From: Bacillota bacterium | Lineage (GTDB): Bacteria; Bacillota; Clostridia; Acetivibrionales; DSM-1351 | Length of the DNA stretch: 64,000 nt | Assembly (NCBI GenBank): GCA_023409265.1 | Contig: JAEYHZ010000022.1 | Span: 496,001 to 560,000 of the forward strand | Reading direction: 5' to 3' | Part shown: one piece after another, positions 38,105 to 46,182 of the stretch | How positions within the stretch are numbered: the stretch's first letter is position 1 | How the letters are laid out: each line of letters opens with the position of its first letter | Made by a program: the position numbers and the translations under genes | Notes under the pieces: model-generated | The model's input: the letters and a program-made list of their open reading frames with translations, nothing else | Databases searched by the model: none | Told to the model about the DNA's origin: nothing

Positions 38105-38281
38105 ATGCAGCAGGGTGAAAAGCCGGAATATAAAATAGCCAGATACGATAAAGCCAGGGACTGTACGTGTGAATGTGGTTGCACTGATCCAGTTACCGTA
38201 GCTGTCTTCCCCAATTTAGCACAAATAAATCCCCAAGACCTTAATACTATTAAACCTAATATTACAATTATAGGCGAATAA
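38105..38281 (+). CDS. Cys-rich RiPP precursor peptide (CxCxCxC)
   Basis: 58 residues, too short for usual gene calls, with a strong ribosome binding site GGAAAGGAGG eight bases before the ATG. An acidic/basic leader (residues 1-19, MQQGEKPEYKIARYDKARD) is followed by four alternating cysteines C20, C22, C24, C26 (CTCECGC) and a Cys-free, hydroxy- and hydrophobic-rich tail of 32 residues. Tight cysteine clusters with acceptor residues further on are typical of sactipeptides and ranthipeptides, whose thioethers are made by radical SAM/SPASM enzymes; such an enzyme follows 70 bp downstream. The exact family is not recognised. No transporter or peptidase gene is adjacent. Confidence 0.8.
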   Translation: MQQGEKPEYKIARYDKARDCTCECGCTDPVTVAVFPNLAQINPQDLNTIKPNITIIGE

Positions 38282-38292
38282 CTCAGGTTAGT

Positions 38293-38324
38293 CTAAGAAG
38301 GGCCGGATCTATAGCCCTTCTTAG
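38293..38324 (+). terminator. Attenuator hairpin between RiPP precursor and maturase
   Basis: Perfect 11-bp stem ctaagaagggc/gcccttcttag (38293-38303, 38314-38324), loop of 10, weak T-run after. It probably lowers maturase expression relative to the precursor. Confidence 0.65.
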
Positions 38325-38351
38325 ATCTTATTAAAAAGGAGGGTTGCGAAT

Positions 38352-39668
38352 ATGGAAAATTTATTGTTACGACGTGAGCCATTTGGTGGGATATTAGCGG
38401 AGCGAGAGGGAGCAAAAGTAAAGTTTCTTAATCACTCTGGTTTTGAAATAACCTATGGAATTGCCAGCGGGTGGCCGGATAATGAGATAATTGATCACAT
38501 CAAATCAAAATTTGATGTATCAAACATAAATTTAGTTAGTAAGGACATAAAGAGATTTCGTCAAATGATCTCCAATATAAAAGATTGGGATTCAGATGAA
38601 AGCCTTTGGAAAGGCTCATCTGAAAATAAGGAAGCCCATTCTATTCCAGCATTATCTACTCCATTAGATTTATCCTGGGAAGTCACCAAAAGATGCAATC
38701 TTTACTGTCACCATTGTTATAATGAATCAAGTACAAAAAATTATGAGCCAAGCCTGGAACAGATACGTTCTGTTGTAAATGAACTAAGTTCAAATAGACT
38801 AAGGAGTATAGTGATATCAGGCGGGGAACCTTTGATGCGGCAAGACTTGCAGACCATTATTGGCTGGATTCGCCCCTTGACGTTAAATCTCGCATTAGCT
38901 ACTAATGGAACTTTAATAGAAGAACAAAACGTAGCGTGGCTGGGAGAAATGATTGATGTAGTAAATTTAAGTCTGGATGCCGGCAATAAATTTGCATATG
39001 AAAAATTCAGAGGTCGGAAGGGCACATTTGATAAATGCCTCCGAGGACTTGAGCTTTTAGTGCAAAAAAAAGTCCCGGTTGTGATTCAGACTACTATATC
39101 CCGTTTTAATATAGATTCTCTTGAAGAACTCGCAGCTTTAGTGATAGAAAAAGGTGCTACCGCCTGGATTGTCAGACTGCCTGTATACAGTGGCAGAGCT
39201 AACCAAAATAAAGATGATTTCCTTAGTCGAGATGAAATAGTTAAAAAAGCACCATATTTATCTGAAATCAGATTAAAATATCAAAAAAGATTTGCAGATT
39301 TACAGATAGGGGTAAACTTCGTTTGGAGTTATCAGGAACCTTATACCTATGTTAAGCAGAAGGACAGAGCTATATCTTGTGCTGCAGGAACTGTAAGCAC
39401 ACTTTTAACTGCAGAGGGTACACTAGCGCCTTGTTCCCTATTTTCGAGTACAAACTTTAAGTCTAACGTTGTTTGGAATAATAACTTTCTTAAAGAATGG
39501 GAAAAAGCTCAATGTATGCAAACTATGCGTTCCCTTCGTTTAAATCAGATTAACAAATGTTTCCACTGTAACGATTATAAAGTTAAATGCAGTACCGGAT
39601 GTAGGGCTAAAGCTTACTTGAGTGGGGATTTATTTTCAACGGATCCGGACTGCGGTTACTTGAACTAA
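38352..39668 (+). CDS. Radical SAM/SPASM peptide maturase with N-terminal PqqD-like domain
   Basis: 438 residues. Residues 1-85 resemble a PqqD-type RiPP recognition element (VKFLNHSGFEITYGIASGWPDNEIIDHI). The radical SAM core begins with WEVTKRCNLYCHHCYNES, giving the CxxxCxxC cluster motif, then SGGEPLMRQDL. The C-terminal SPASM domain has cysteines in ISCAAGTVS, LAPCSLF, CFHCNDYKVKCSTGCRAK and the final DCGYLN. Such enzymes install thioether or C-C crosslinks in peptides; the substrate is most likely the 58-residue peptide just upstream. GGAGGG lies before the ATG. Confidence 0.9.
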   Translation: MENLLLRREPFGGILAEREGAKVKFLNHSGFEITYGIASGWPDNEIIDHIKSKFDVSNINLVSKDIKRFRQMISNIKDWDSDESLWKGSSENKEAHSIPALSTPLDLSWEVTKRCNLYCHHCYNESSTKNYEPSLEQIRSVVNELSSNRLRSIVISGGEPLMRQDLQTIIGWIRPLTLNLALATNGTLIEEQNVAWLGEMIDVVNLSLDAGNKFAYEKFRGRKGTFDKCLRGLELLVQKKVPVVIQTTISRFNIDSLEELAALVIEKGATAWIVRLPVYSGRANQNKDDFLSRDEIVKKAPYLSEIRLKYQKRFADLQIGVNFVWSYQEPYTYVKQKDRAISCAAGTVSTLLTAEGTLAPCSLFSSTNFKSNVVWNNNFLKEWEKAQCMQTMRSLRLNQINKCFHCNDYKVKCSTGCRAKAYLSGDLFSTDPDCGYLN

Positions 39669-39739
39669 GGAACAGTTAAATAATAAAACCCGATTTTAAA
39701 GGAAGATAGTTTTCGAAAAGACAAGACGGAGGAGGATTA

Positions 39740-39774
39740 AAAAGAGCTTGCTTTATATGGGAGTAAGCTCTTTT
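39740..39774 (+). terminator. Terminator-like hairpin after the radical SAM gene
   Basis: Arms aaaagagctt (39740-39749) and aagctctttt (39765-39774). It is preceded by gacggaggagg (39725-39735), resembling the GGCGGAGG of the family A repeat apex, so it may be a decayed repeat now serving as terminator. The MgtC gene converges from the other side. Confidence 0.5.
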
Positions 39775-39793
39775 AGAGTATTCTATGTAAATC

Positions 39794-40486
39794 CTACTCC
39801 TCGTAAACTCTTCTTACAGGTTCATGGCACAGAATTGCTTCAATCAGTTCGGCCATGGATATGCTGTGGGATATATCCAGGGTAAAGCGAAGGACCATTT
39901 CACCGTCTCTTTCACTGCTTAAGAAGTCAGTCTTCTTTATTCCGACCCCCATTTCCTGAATAATCCTTGATAATTCATTCACTTCACCTTTTTTAATTTG
40001 AGTATGAATAAATAACCTTGTGCTTTTTTGAGTCGAAATTTTCCCTTGAGTCTTTTTAATTACAACCAATATTAAAAAAATTACAATAGTTGCAATTATA
40101 GCTCCGGAATAAAAGCCTATTCCAACTGCAATTCCCACGCAGGAAACGGCCCAAAGGCTGGCAGCGGTAGTTAAGCCCTTTACACTTATACCCTCTTTGA
40201 TTATGGTTCCTGCACCAAGGAAACCTATACCGCTTATAACCTGGGCCCCAAGTCTGGCCGGATCCACATTTACGTGAGAGGAATAGTGATAATATATAAA
40301 CTCTGATGTAATCATTACAAGAGCCGAACCAACACATACAAGTATATGGGTTCTAAGGCCTGCCGGCCTGTGTACATGTTCCCGTTCAAAACCGATGACC
40401 CCACCCAGAAGGCAGGCTGCAAGCAACCTTAGAATCACAACAATATAAAAATCAGCCTGGTCGTTGAGAATATTAAGTAACCACAT
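39794..40486 (-). CDS. MgtC/SapB family membrane protein
   Basis: About 230 residues. Four or five transmembrane helices with the conserved MgtC motifs LLGGVIGFEREHVHRPAGLRTH, LGAQVISGIGFLGAGTIIKEG and VKGLTTAASLWAVSCVGIAVG, followed by a C-terminal ACT-like cytoplasmic domain (about 150-230). In pathogens MgtC inhibits the F1Fo ATPase and is linked to Mg2+ limitation; in free-living bacteria the role is unclear. The open frame extends to a GTG at 40537, but family alignment by eye favours the ATG at 40486 (MWLLNILND). The ribosome binding site is weak for both. Confidence 0.85.
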   Translation of the reverse strand: MWLLNILNDQADFYIVVILRLLAACLLGGVIGFEREHVHRPAGLRTHILVCVGSALVMITSEFIYYHYSSHVNVDPARLGAQVISGIGFLGAGTIIKEGISVKGLTTAASLWAVSCVGIAVGIGFYSGAIIATIVIFLILVVIKKTQGKISTQKSTRLFIHTQIKKGEVNELSRIIQEMGVGIKKTDFLSSERDGEMVLRFTLDISHSISMAELIEAILCHEPVRRVYEE

Positions 40487-40571
40487 ATAAAATCCGCCAT
40501 TTCTGCCGCTTATGAACAGCATATATTGTGCTTTCACTGCTGAGTTTGATGGTTTTCTCCTACATTATTAT

Positions 40572-40846
40572 ATACCCTCTATTGACAATGTACAACACGC
40601 CTCACGCCGCTATTTTGCCACTTTTCTTTGTTGTCGCCCTTGCCTTGCGTCAGCAAGGCTGTGCCCATCCTCCTCGAAAATTGCCAAAATATCTCGGCGT
40701 GAGGCCGGTAATTTTTGAGCGAGAGAATCTGGCTTGCCACAAAGCGAAGGTGCGCAGAAAGGCTTTGTGCCTTGCAGGCGGCTTCAACTCAGCTGCAGGG
40801 CATATTCACCACTAAAAACATATTGTACATTGTTAATAGAGGGTAT
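40572..40846. repeat. 275-bp compound hairpin element with long terminal inverted repeats
   Basis: Terminal arms of 24 bp (40572-40595 and 40823-40846; ataccctctattgacaatg at the left) differ at one base. Inside lies a second inverted repeat (cctcacgccg near 40598, cggcgtgagg near 40704) with an apex holding GTTGTCG, the hairpin GCCTTGC-gtca-GCAAGGC and CATCCTCCTCG. This is the same order of elements (GGAGGA, hairpin, GACAAC on the other strand) as the family A apex. A third hairpin cacaaagc/gctttgtg follows. No plausible gene is inside. Confidence 0.7.
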
Positions 40847-40886
40847 CGATATCTGGAATAAATTTACTTGTCTTTTACACCGAAGA

Positions 40887-40921
40887 AGGCTATGTAGTTT
40901 ATTGTGCTACATAGCCTTTTC
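40887..40921. terminator. Terminator downstream of spoIIR
   Basis: Perfect 12-bp stem aaggctatgtag/ctacatagcctt (40887-40898, 40908-40919) with T residues after it on the plus strand and weaker ones on the minus strand. The rest of the 40487-41055 gap is the repeat above and featureless DNA. Confidence 0.65.
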
Positions 40922-41055
40922 GCTTAAGGAAGATTCAATTATAACGCATAGGTTCAGATAAAATTTTTCGACTGTAGAAAAACTTTATTACCTCTGCGCG
41001 TTTCAACAAGGAAAGCGCCCTGGGGGACACCTTTGTCCCGTTACATTGCATCAGT

Positions 41056-41772
41056 TCATCTGAACATTTTATTTACTGCACCTGTTACCTTAACTTTAGA
41101 TCCCTCTAAAAATTCAACCAGTTTGAATTTTATTTTTACAGGGATATCTTCACTGTTATCTGCCGTGGTTATTAACTTATATTCCTCTTCTGACAGTGAA
41201 GTTTTCAAATCCTGCTTTACCGAGTCGGGTATTGCCCCGTGAGTTGCGTCTATAAAACACAGCGGCGGAAATAATACACACCACCAGTTGGCTCCGACAC
41301 CATCTCCTATTACTACTTTAAGTGCCTGATATTCTCCGGCCGGAAGAGCTATATCCCCATATGTCTTTGTAGGAAAAGAATAATTTCCCATGGACGCTTC
41401 TACGCCATAATTGCTATTATTCTCTTTAATTACTTTTACGGACAGCTGTTCGATATCTTTTAAATTAGCATTAATAATTGCTCTTGTTTCATTTATATCC
41501 TTCGAATTAGCTAGCTTGTCCTTCATAAATTCTATAATTGCATCCCGGACCTTGAGCTTTAATGCCTGATCCGAGGCTGAATCGCTATTCGCAACAACAT
41601 GAAGCCTAACCAGGTTTTGTGATAGTCCGGCATTAACATCTTCTGCGTAAGTGTAAGAAATCATCCATGCCCCAAGGATTACCAACAGTAAAACAGCTAT
41701 GGATATTTTAATAATGTTTGATACTTTCTGACCTGTTGTTAATGGCTTTAAATACAAAATTCCCTTACTCAT
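41056..41772 (-). CDS. spoIIR: Stage II sporulation protein R
   Basis: 238 residues from the ATG at 41772, chosen because AAGGGGAG lies just upstream; the frame extends 18 codons further without a site. A transmembrane or signal segment covers about 22-42 (IIKISIAVLLLVILGAWMIS). The conserved SpoIIR core follows: VRLHVVANSDSASDQALKLKVRDAI, ALPAGEYQALKVVIGDG and NWWCVLFPPLCFID. SpoIIR is made in the forespore and signals across the septum to activate SpoIIGA, which processes pro-sigma-E in the mother cell. Its presence shows the organism is a spore former. Confidence 0.94.
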   Translation of the reverse strand: MSKGILYLKPLTTGQKVSNIIKISIAVLLLVILGAWMISYTYAEDVNAGLSQNLVRLHVVANSDSASDQALKLKVRDAIIEFMKDKLANSKDINETRAIINANLKDIEQLSVKVIKENNSNYGVEASMGNYSFPTKTYGDIALPAGEYQALKVVIGDGVGANWWCVLFPPLCFIDATHGAIPDSVKQDLKTSLSEEEYKLITTADNSEDIPVKIKFKLVEFLEGSKVKVTGAVNKMFR

Positions 41773-41808
41773 AATTCTCCCCTTCTGCGAAGCCAATCTA
41801 GAAATACA

Positions 41809-42111
41809 ATGCTTCGCCTTCCCCAATCAATGACTAAAAATACTGTTAAAAAAAAGGTTTCAATAATAATTATTGTCAGTTATACGTTTTTTTATACCAG
41901 GGCGTATATTTTTTTTAATTTTGAGAAATTAATATTGACTCTTACCTTTGAAAAGGAGCTTGAACGTTTACAGAAAATTTTATTTTATTGCGAGTTTGAT
42001 TTCTCCCTTAAAAAAATTCAGAAGGCCATGCCAGGCGAATCCGCCGGGATTGAGGTTTTAATGGAAGAGCAGGAGCTTCTTAATGACAGACTAAAGAGAC
42101 TTTATTCATAA
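41809..42111 (+). CDS. Small hypothetical protein with helical C-terminus
   Basis: Up to 100 residues. Only the last 55 look like a real protein: an amphipathic, charged helical stretch (FEKELERLQKILFYCEFDFS, LMEEQELLNDRLKRLYS). The upstream part is AT-rich and low in coding character, and I see no good ribosome binding site at the first ATG (41809), the second (41830) or the in-frame TTG near 41935, so the start is open. It is divergent from spoIIR and ends just before a terminator shared with pyrG. Function unknown. Confidence 0.4.
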   Translation: MLRLPQSMTKNTVKKKVSIIIIVSYTFFYTRAYIFFNFEKLILTLTFEKELERLQKILFYCEFDFSLKKIQKAMPGESAGIEVLMEEQELLNDRLKRLYS

Positions 42112-42114
42112 TGA

Positions 42115-42141
42115 AACCCCGGTTGCCATCCAACCGGGGTT
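42115..42141. terminator. Shared terminator of the small plus-strand gene and pyrG
   Basis: Perfect 11-bp stem aaccccggttg/caaccggggtt with a five-base loop, 15 bp past the pyrG stop and 3 bp past the plus-strand stop. T-runs are short on both strands. Confidence 0.7.
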
Positions 42142-42156
42142 CTATACATATAGATA

Positions 42157-43761
42157 CTATTTGGTTTTATATTCATAAGCCGCTCTTATAAAGTCTTTGA
42201 AGAGAGGGTGAGGCTTGTTTGGTCTGGATTTAAATTCCGGATGGAACTGAACTCCAATAAACCATGGGTGATCCTTCAATTCAATTGTCTCAACAAGCTT
42301 TCCGCTTGGGGAGAGTCCTGATAAAACCATGCCTGCTTTTGCAAATATATCACGGTATTCATTGTTAAACTCATATCTGTGTCTGTGTCTTTCATAAATG
42401 AGTTCATCCTTGTATATCCTGTGAATCATGGTATCCTCATTTATTTTACACGGGTAGACACCCAGTCTCATTGTTCCGCCCATTTCATCAATATCACGCT
42501 GATCAGGCATAAGGTCTATTACTGGGTATGGTGTTTCACCAAATTCAGAACTGTTGGCATCATGGAGTCCCGAGACATTTCTGGCAAATTCAACTACCGC
42601 CATTTGCATACCAAGACATATACCGAAGAAAGGTATCTTATTCTCTCTTGCATAAGTAGTTGCGAGAATCTTACCTTCAATACCTCTGTCTCCAAAACCG
42701 CCGGGAACGAGGATTCCATCAACTCCTTTGAGGTAGGTACTGACCTCTCCGCTCTCAAGTTCCTCCGAATTAACCCATTTTATATCAACTTCAAGATCAT
42801 TTCCTATTCCACCATGTCTTAAGGACTCTGCAACACTGAGGTACGCGTCGTGCAGCTCTACGTATTTTCCGACAAGAGCAATAGTTACAGTCCCTTTAGG
42901 ATTTTTCTGCTTCTTAACCATTTCCTCCCATTCGGAAAGGTCAGGTTCATTGCAGGCAAGTCCCAATCTCTTGCAGACTGTCTTTGCAAGACCTTCCTTC
43001 TCAAGCATCAAAGGAACTTCATACAGCACTTCTGCATCCAGATTCTGAACAACTGCGCCACCCGGTAAATTACAGAAAAATGCTATCTTATCTTTTAAAT
43101 CCTGTGAAAGGAATTTTTCAGTTCTGCAAACTATTACATCCGGCTGAATTCCAAGACTTATCAATTCCTTAACACTGTGTTGAGTTGGCTTGGTTTTGAG
43201 TTCACCTGACTTACCCAGGAATGGAACCAGGGTAACATGAATGTACATTACATTTTCTCTGCCTATTTCAGTAGATACCTGTCTTATTGCTTCAAGAAAC
43301 GGAAGACTTTCTATATCACCGACAGTTCCGCCTATTTCGGTGATTACAACGTCTGTTCTTTCGGATTTTCCTACTCTGTAAATTCGTTCCTTTATTTCAT
43401 TAGTTATATGCGGGATTACCTGAACCGTGCCTCCTAGGAAGTCACCTTTTCTTTCCTTGCTGATTACCGACCAATATATTTTTCCGGTGGTAACATTGCT
43501 GTTTTTGCTGAGATTTTCATCTATGAATCTTTCGTAATGTCCCAAGTCCAGGTCTGTCTCAGCTCCGTCCTCAGTAACAAATACCTCTCCATGCTGATAT
43601 GGACTCATTGTACCAGGGTCAACATTTATATAGGGGTCAAACTTTTGAATTGTTACGTGCACACCTCTTGCTTTTAGAAGCCTTCCCAACGATGCCGCTG
43701 TTATTCCCTTACCCAATCCGGAAACCACACCACCAGTTACGAAGATATACTTTACTGACAT
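42157..43761 (-). CDS. pyrG: CTP synthase
   Basis: 534 residues, full length. N-terminal amidoligase domain with the P-loop region FVTGGVVSGLGKGITAASLG and the metal/UTP site DPYINVDPGTMSPYQHGEVF; C-terminal class I glutamine amidotransferase with oxyanion loop VPGGFGDRGIEGK, nucleophile Cys in FFGICLGMQMAV and catalytic His/Glu in VQFHPEFKSRP. It converts UTP, ATP and glutamine to CTP. GAGAGGAG lies before the ATG, and a strong promoter is present upstream. It appears to be monocistronic. Confidence 0.98.
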   Translation of the reverse strand: MSVKYIFVTGGVVSGLGKGITAASLGRLLKARGVHVTIQKFDPYINVDPGTMSPYQHGEVFVTEDGAETDLDLGHYERFIDENLSKNSNVTTGKIYWSVISKERKGDFLGGTVQVIPHITNEIKERIYRVGKSERTDVVITEIGGTVGDIESLPFLEAIRQVSTEIGRENVMYIHVTLVPFLGKSGELKTKPTQHSVKELISLGIQPDVIVCRTEKFLSQDLKDKIAFFCNLPGGAVVQNLDAEVLYEVPLMLEKEGLAKTVCKRLGLACNEPDLSEWEEMVKKQKNPKGTVTIALVGKYVELHDAYLSVAESLRHGGIGNDLEVDIKWVNSEELESGEVSTYLKGVDGILVPGGFGDRGIEGKILATTYARENKIPFFGICLGMQMAVVEFARNVSGLHDANSSEFGETPYPVIDLMPDQRDIDEMGGTMRLGVYPCKINEDTMIHRIYKDELIYERHRHRYEFNNEYRDIFAKAGMVLSGLSPSGKLVETIELKDHPWFIGVQFHPEFKSRPNKPHPLFKDFIRAAYEYKTK

Positions 43762-43844
43762 TGTTTTACTCCTCTCGACATGTTCATACGATACTATATA
43801 TAGAAATGCAAAATTTAATTATATATTTGCTCACACCTTTTAAT

Positions 43845-43873
43845 ATTTTATAGTTTGACATTACAAAGGTCAA
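43845..43873 (-). promoter_or_regulatory. Sigma-A promoter of pyrG
   Basis: Minus-strand TTGACC (43868-43873) and TAAAAT (43845-43850) with exactly 17 bp between. Predicted start near 43838, leader about 76 bases. The leader shows no clear attenuator of the kind described for Bacillus pyrG. Confidence 0.75.
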
Positions 43874-43970
43874 TATATAAGTCGGATTTATTTTAAACTA
43901 AATTTTACAAATTTCTTTCACTATTTTGAGTTAAATTTTATAATTGTTCTGGCAGGATAAAAAACGCTTA

Positions 43971-43999
43971 ACACAAGAAAAGAGGGGACTATCCCCTCT
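43971..43999 (-). terminator. Terminator of the small coiled-coil gene
   Basis: Minus-strand hairpin AGAGGGGATAGTCCCCTCT followed by TTTCTTGTG, 7 bp past the stop codon. Confidence 0.85.
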
Positions 44000-44006
44000 G
44001 ACTTTT

Positions 44007-44147
44007 CTATTTGGCTATTTTCTTCTTTAATGAGAACATATCTGTTTTTAATTCACCAGCATCCGCTTTTAAGCTGCTAACTGCATTTGCTATGGTATCA
44101 GCTTTGGCAGCCAATCCTTCCAGTAGATTTAAAATTTTATCTTCCAT
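44007..44147 (-). CDS. 46-residue coiled-coil peptide of unknown function
   Basis: MEDKILNLLEGLAAKAD begins a heptad-like helix continuing IANAVSSLKADAGELKTDMF and ending SLKKKIAK. TATGGAGG lies eight bases before the ATG and a strong terminator follows the stop, so it is a complete small gene with its own end. It has no signal peptide or cysteines. It resembles small phasin- or LPP-like helical peptides only in general shape; I do not recognise a family. It lies between pyrG and the VanZ gene on the same strand. Confidence 0.7.
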   Translation of the reverse strand: MEDKILNLLEGLAAKADTIANAVSSLKADAGELKTDMFSLKKKIAK

Positions 44148-44194
44148 AAATTTTAACCTCCATAATTAATTATAGCTGATAATATATGAAGGCA

Positions 44195-44662
44195 TCAAGT
44201 AACTTTTTCAAGATGTTTTTTTTTGCTAAACCGTCTTTCGGTTAACATAAAAATTCCCAGGCCAGAAACTGCACCCAGAGAGTCAAGAATTACATCCGAG
44301 GGCTGTCCGCTCCGTCCGGCAATGAAAAGCTGATGTATCTCATCACTAGCTGCATACAACACACATATTCCCAAAGCTAGAAAAAACCTCTTCCATTTTA
44401 ATATTCCACTTATCCTTAATGCGTTACAGCTTAGTATTCCCAATACAAGGTATGCGGAAAAATGGGCTCCCTTCCTCACTATATGGTTAAAGGTATTTAC
44501 ATCTACATCTATTACTCTTTCCAGAGCTTTTTGAAGCCAATAAGTAACTCCAAGGCTTAAACCATTTGATTTGGCAGCCGCCTGGGAGGATAAGTTAAAA
44601 ATTAACAGCATCCAGAGAAAAACTGCTGACCATGAAAGGATTATAACAAGTTTTTTATTCAT
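44195..44662 (-). CDS. VanZ family membrane protein
   Basis: 155 residues with four transmembrane helices. VanZ motifs: FNLSSQAAAKSNG after the first helix, FNHIVRKGAHFSAYLVLGIL, and AASDEIHQLFIAGRSGQPSDVILDSLGA. VanZ proteins confer low-level teicoplanin resistance in enterococci, but most family members have no defined role; several sit in surface-polysaccharide regions, as here. A second VanZ-like gene lies about 300 bp upstream. Confidence 0.88.
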   Translation of the reverse strand: MNKKLVIILSWSAVFLWMLLIFNLSSQAAAKSNGLSLGVTYWLQKALERVIDVDVNTFNHIVRKGAHFSAYLVLGILSCNALRISGILKWKRFFLALGICVLYAASDEIHQLFIAGRSGQPSDVILDSLGAVSGLGIFMLTERRFSKKKHLEKVT

Positions 44663-44880
44663 AATTCACTGAAACCTCTTTTTACATTGTTTACAAATCT
44701 GCATCGATATCTTGTCTGTTTAGATATCTTGTCTTTTTCTATATCTTCTCTGTTTCCATGTCTCGGAACCGTTTTGGCAAAAAAAAACATATGATGAATA
44801 AAATCATATGTTTTAGATTATAACATATTAACTTGATATAAAAATACAATTCCTTTTTATATACATGTAAATCATAATAT

Positions 44881-44976
44881 ATGCTTTCCAGACGCAATTC
44901 CCTTTTAGGCGCTATGCTTTTTATAACCAATGCTTTCCAGACACAATTTTCTTTTAAATGCTATGCTTTTTAATAA
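44881..44976. repeat. Tandem 49-bp repeat covering the end of the upstream VanZ gene
   Basis: Two copies begin with atgctttccagac (44881) and atgctttccagac (44930) and end with gctatgctttttataa or gctatgcttttta. The right-hand copy includes the last codons of the VanZ gene at 44954; the left-hand copy lies past its stop. The gap 44663-44953 has no convincing gene. Confidence 0.7.
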
Positions 44977-45481
44977 TTTTGGCTTTTTTCCTTGCCATAA
45001 AATGCTTATTGAATATTTTACATAGGATTATAGCACAGCAAATACCCAGAGCATCCTTTAAAACATCCTCAATTGCAGCACTGACAAGACCTGAGTTATT
45101 TCTTCCAGAGTAGTACATCTGGTTTGTTTCATCAAAAATACATATACAGAAACAAACCACCGAAACTATGGTCATCCATTTCCTGTCTTTAACTCCACAA
45201 AGCCAGAGAGTAATTGAAAAAATACTGGCCAGCAGAAAGTACATAGTTATATGGGCCAAACTTCTTATGAAATTGTCAAACCGGTTAACAGCTGATCCGG
45301 TATGTTCCCACCCTTCACTGACAACTCCCAGCTTTTCCGCTATTCCCATAAGATGTTTGGTTACTGCTCTGCTCATATGTCCGGAATTTTCCGCAGTCTG
45401 CGAAGACATGAACATAATAAAGCCTGTCCAAATCACTAACAGGGCTGCTACTGCAACAATACTTGTCTTTTTATAATTCAT
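44954..45481 (-). CDS. VanZ-like membrane protein (second copy)
   Basis: 175 residues, four transmembrane helices. It has the same plan as the 44195 gene: FMSSQTAENSGHMSRAVTKHL after helix one, NFIRSLAHITMYFLLASIF, and CIFDETNQMYYSGRNNSGLVSAAIEDVLKDALG, matching the VanZ DE-HQ...GR pattern with N replacing H. It is the last gene of the polysaccharide block on the minus strand, 32 bp after the sugar transferase. The C-terminal basic tail is encoded by the tandemly repeated segment. Confidence 0.8.
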   Translation of the reverse strand: MNYKKTSIVAVAALLVIWTGFIMFMSSQTAENSGHMSRAVTKHLMGIAEKLGVVSEGWEHTGSAVNRFDNFIRSLAHITMYFLLASIFSITLWLCGVKDRKWMTIVSVVCFCICIFDETNQMYYSGRNNSGLVSAAIEDVLKDALGICCAIILCKIFNKHFMARKKAKIIKKHSI

Positions 45482-45513
45482 TTCGGCTCCTTTAAGCGTC
45501 GTATATGTAAAGT

Positions 45514-46182
45514 TTATGAAGCCCTATTGTCTCCTAATAGAACCGGTATTGTCCTGAAGATAATTTTTAAATCGTATTTAAAATTTCTCTCGCGTATGTA
45601 TTTTAAATCCAATCTGCACATGTCTTCAAAACCGATATCATTTCTTCCGCTGACTTGCCACAATCCGGTAATACCAGGCTTCACAGACAACCTCAAATTG
45701 TGCCATGCATCATATTTCTGAACTTCTCTGCCAATGGGTGGTCTGGGTCCAACTATACTCATCTCTCCTTTTAAAACATTGAACAGTTGAGGTAATTCGT
45801 CAATACTGGTTTTTCTGATTATCTTACCGACTTTTGTTACACGAGGATCATTTCTGATTTTGAACATAAACCCGCTGATTTCATTCTTATCTTCTACTTC
45901 TCCAAACCTTTCTTCCGCATCTGTTACCATTGATCTGAATTTGTGCATATAAAAGGGTTTCCCCATGAAACCTATTCTCTTCTGATGAAAAAAAACAGAT
46001 CCCCTGGAATCCACTTTTATTATTACAGCTATAATAATAAATAAAGGCGATAACAGGATTATAGCTGCAAGTGAAGCTCCAATGTCGAAAAGTCTTTTAC
46101 ATATGCTGTAAGTATGCGAAACATTATAAAACATAGCTCTTTGGGCTACAATATACTCTGCATTAAGCTCAATATCCTTCAT
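45514..46182 (-). CDS. Initiating sugar-phosphate transferase of polysaccharide synthesis
   Basis: About 222 residues from the ATG at 46182, which overlaps the CpsB stop as ATGA and has GGTGGGAG eight bases upstream. One N-terminal membrane segment (SICKRLFDIGASLAAIILLS, LFIIIAVIIKV), then the bacterial sugar transferase motifs FFHQKRIGFMGKPFYMHKFRSM, KTSIDELPQLFNVLKGEMS, IVGPRPPI and KPGITGLWQVSGRND. It transfers a sugar-1-phosphate to undecaprenyl phosphate, the first step of the polysaccharide encoded by the 54-64 kb genes. This is the short form that lacks the extra N-terminal domain of WcaJ. Confidence 0.93.
   Translation of the reverse strand: MKDIELNAEYIVAQRAMFYNVSHTYSICKRLFDIGASLAAIILLSPLFIIIAVIIKVDSRGSVFFHQKRIGFMGKPFYMHKFRSMVTDAEERFGEVEDKNEISGFMFKIRNDPRVTKVGKIIRKTSIDELPQLFNVLKGEMSIVGPRPPIGREVQKYDAWHNLRLSVKPGITGLWQVSGRNDIGFEDMCRLDLKYIRERNFKYDLKIIFRTIPVLLGDNRAS

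Noticed and set aside
44739..44930. 63-codon minus-strand frame between the VanZ genes
   Set aside because: No ribosome binding site, AT-rich, and its N-terminal part overlaps the tandem repeat, so no support as a gene.
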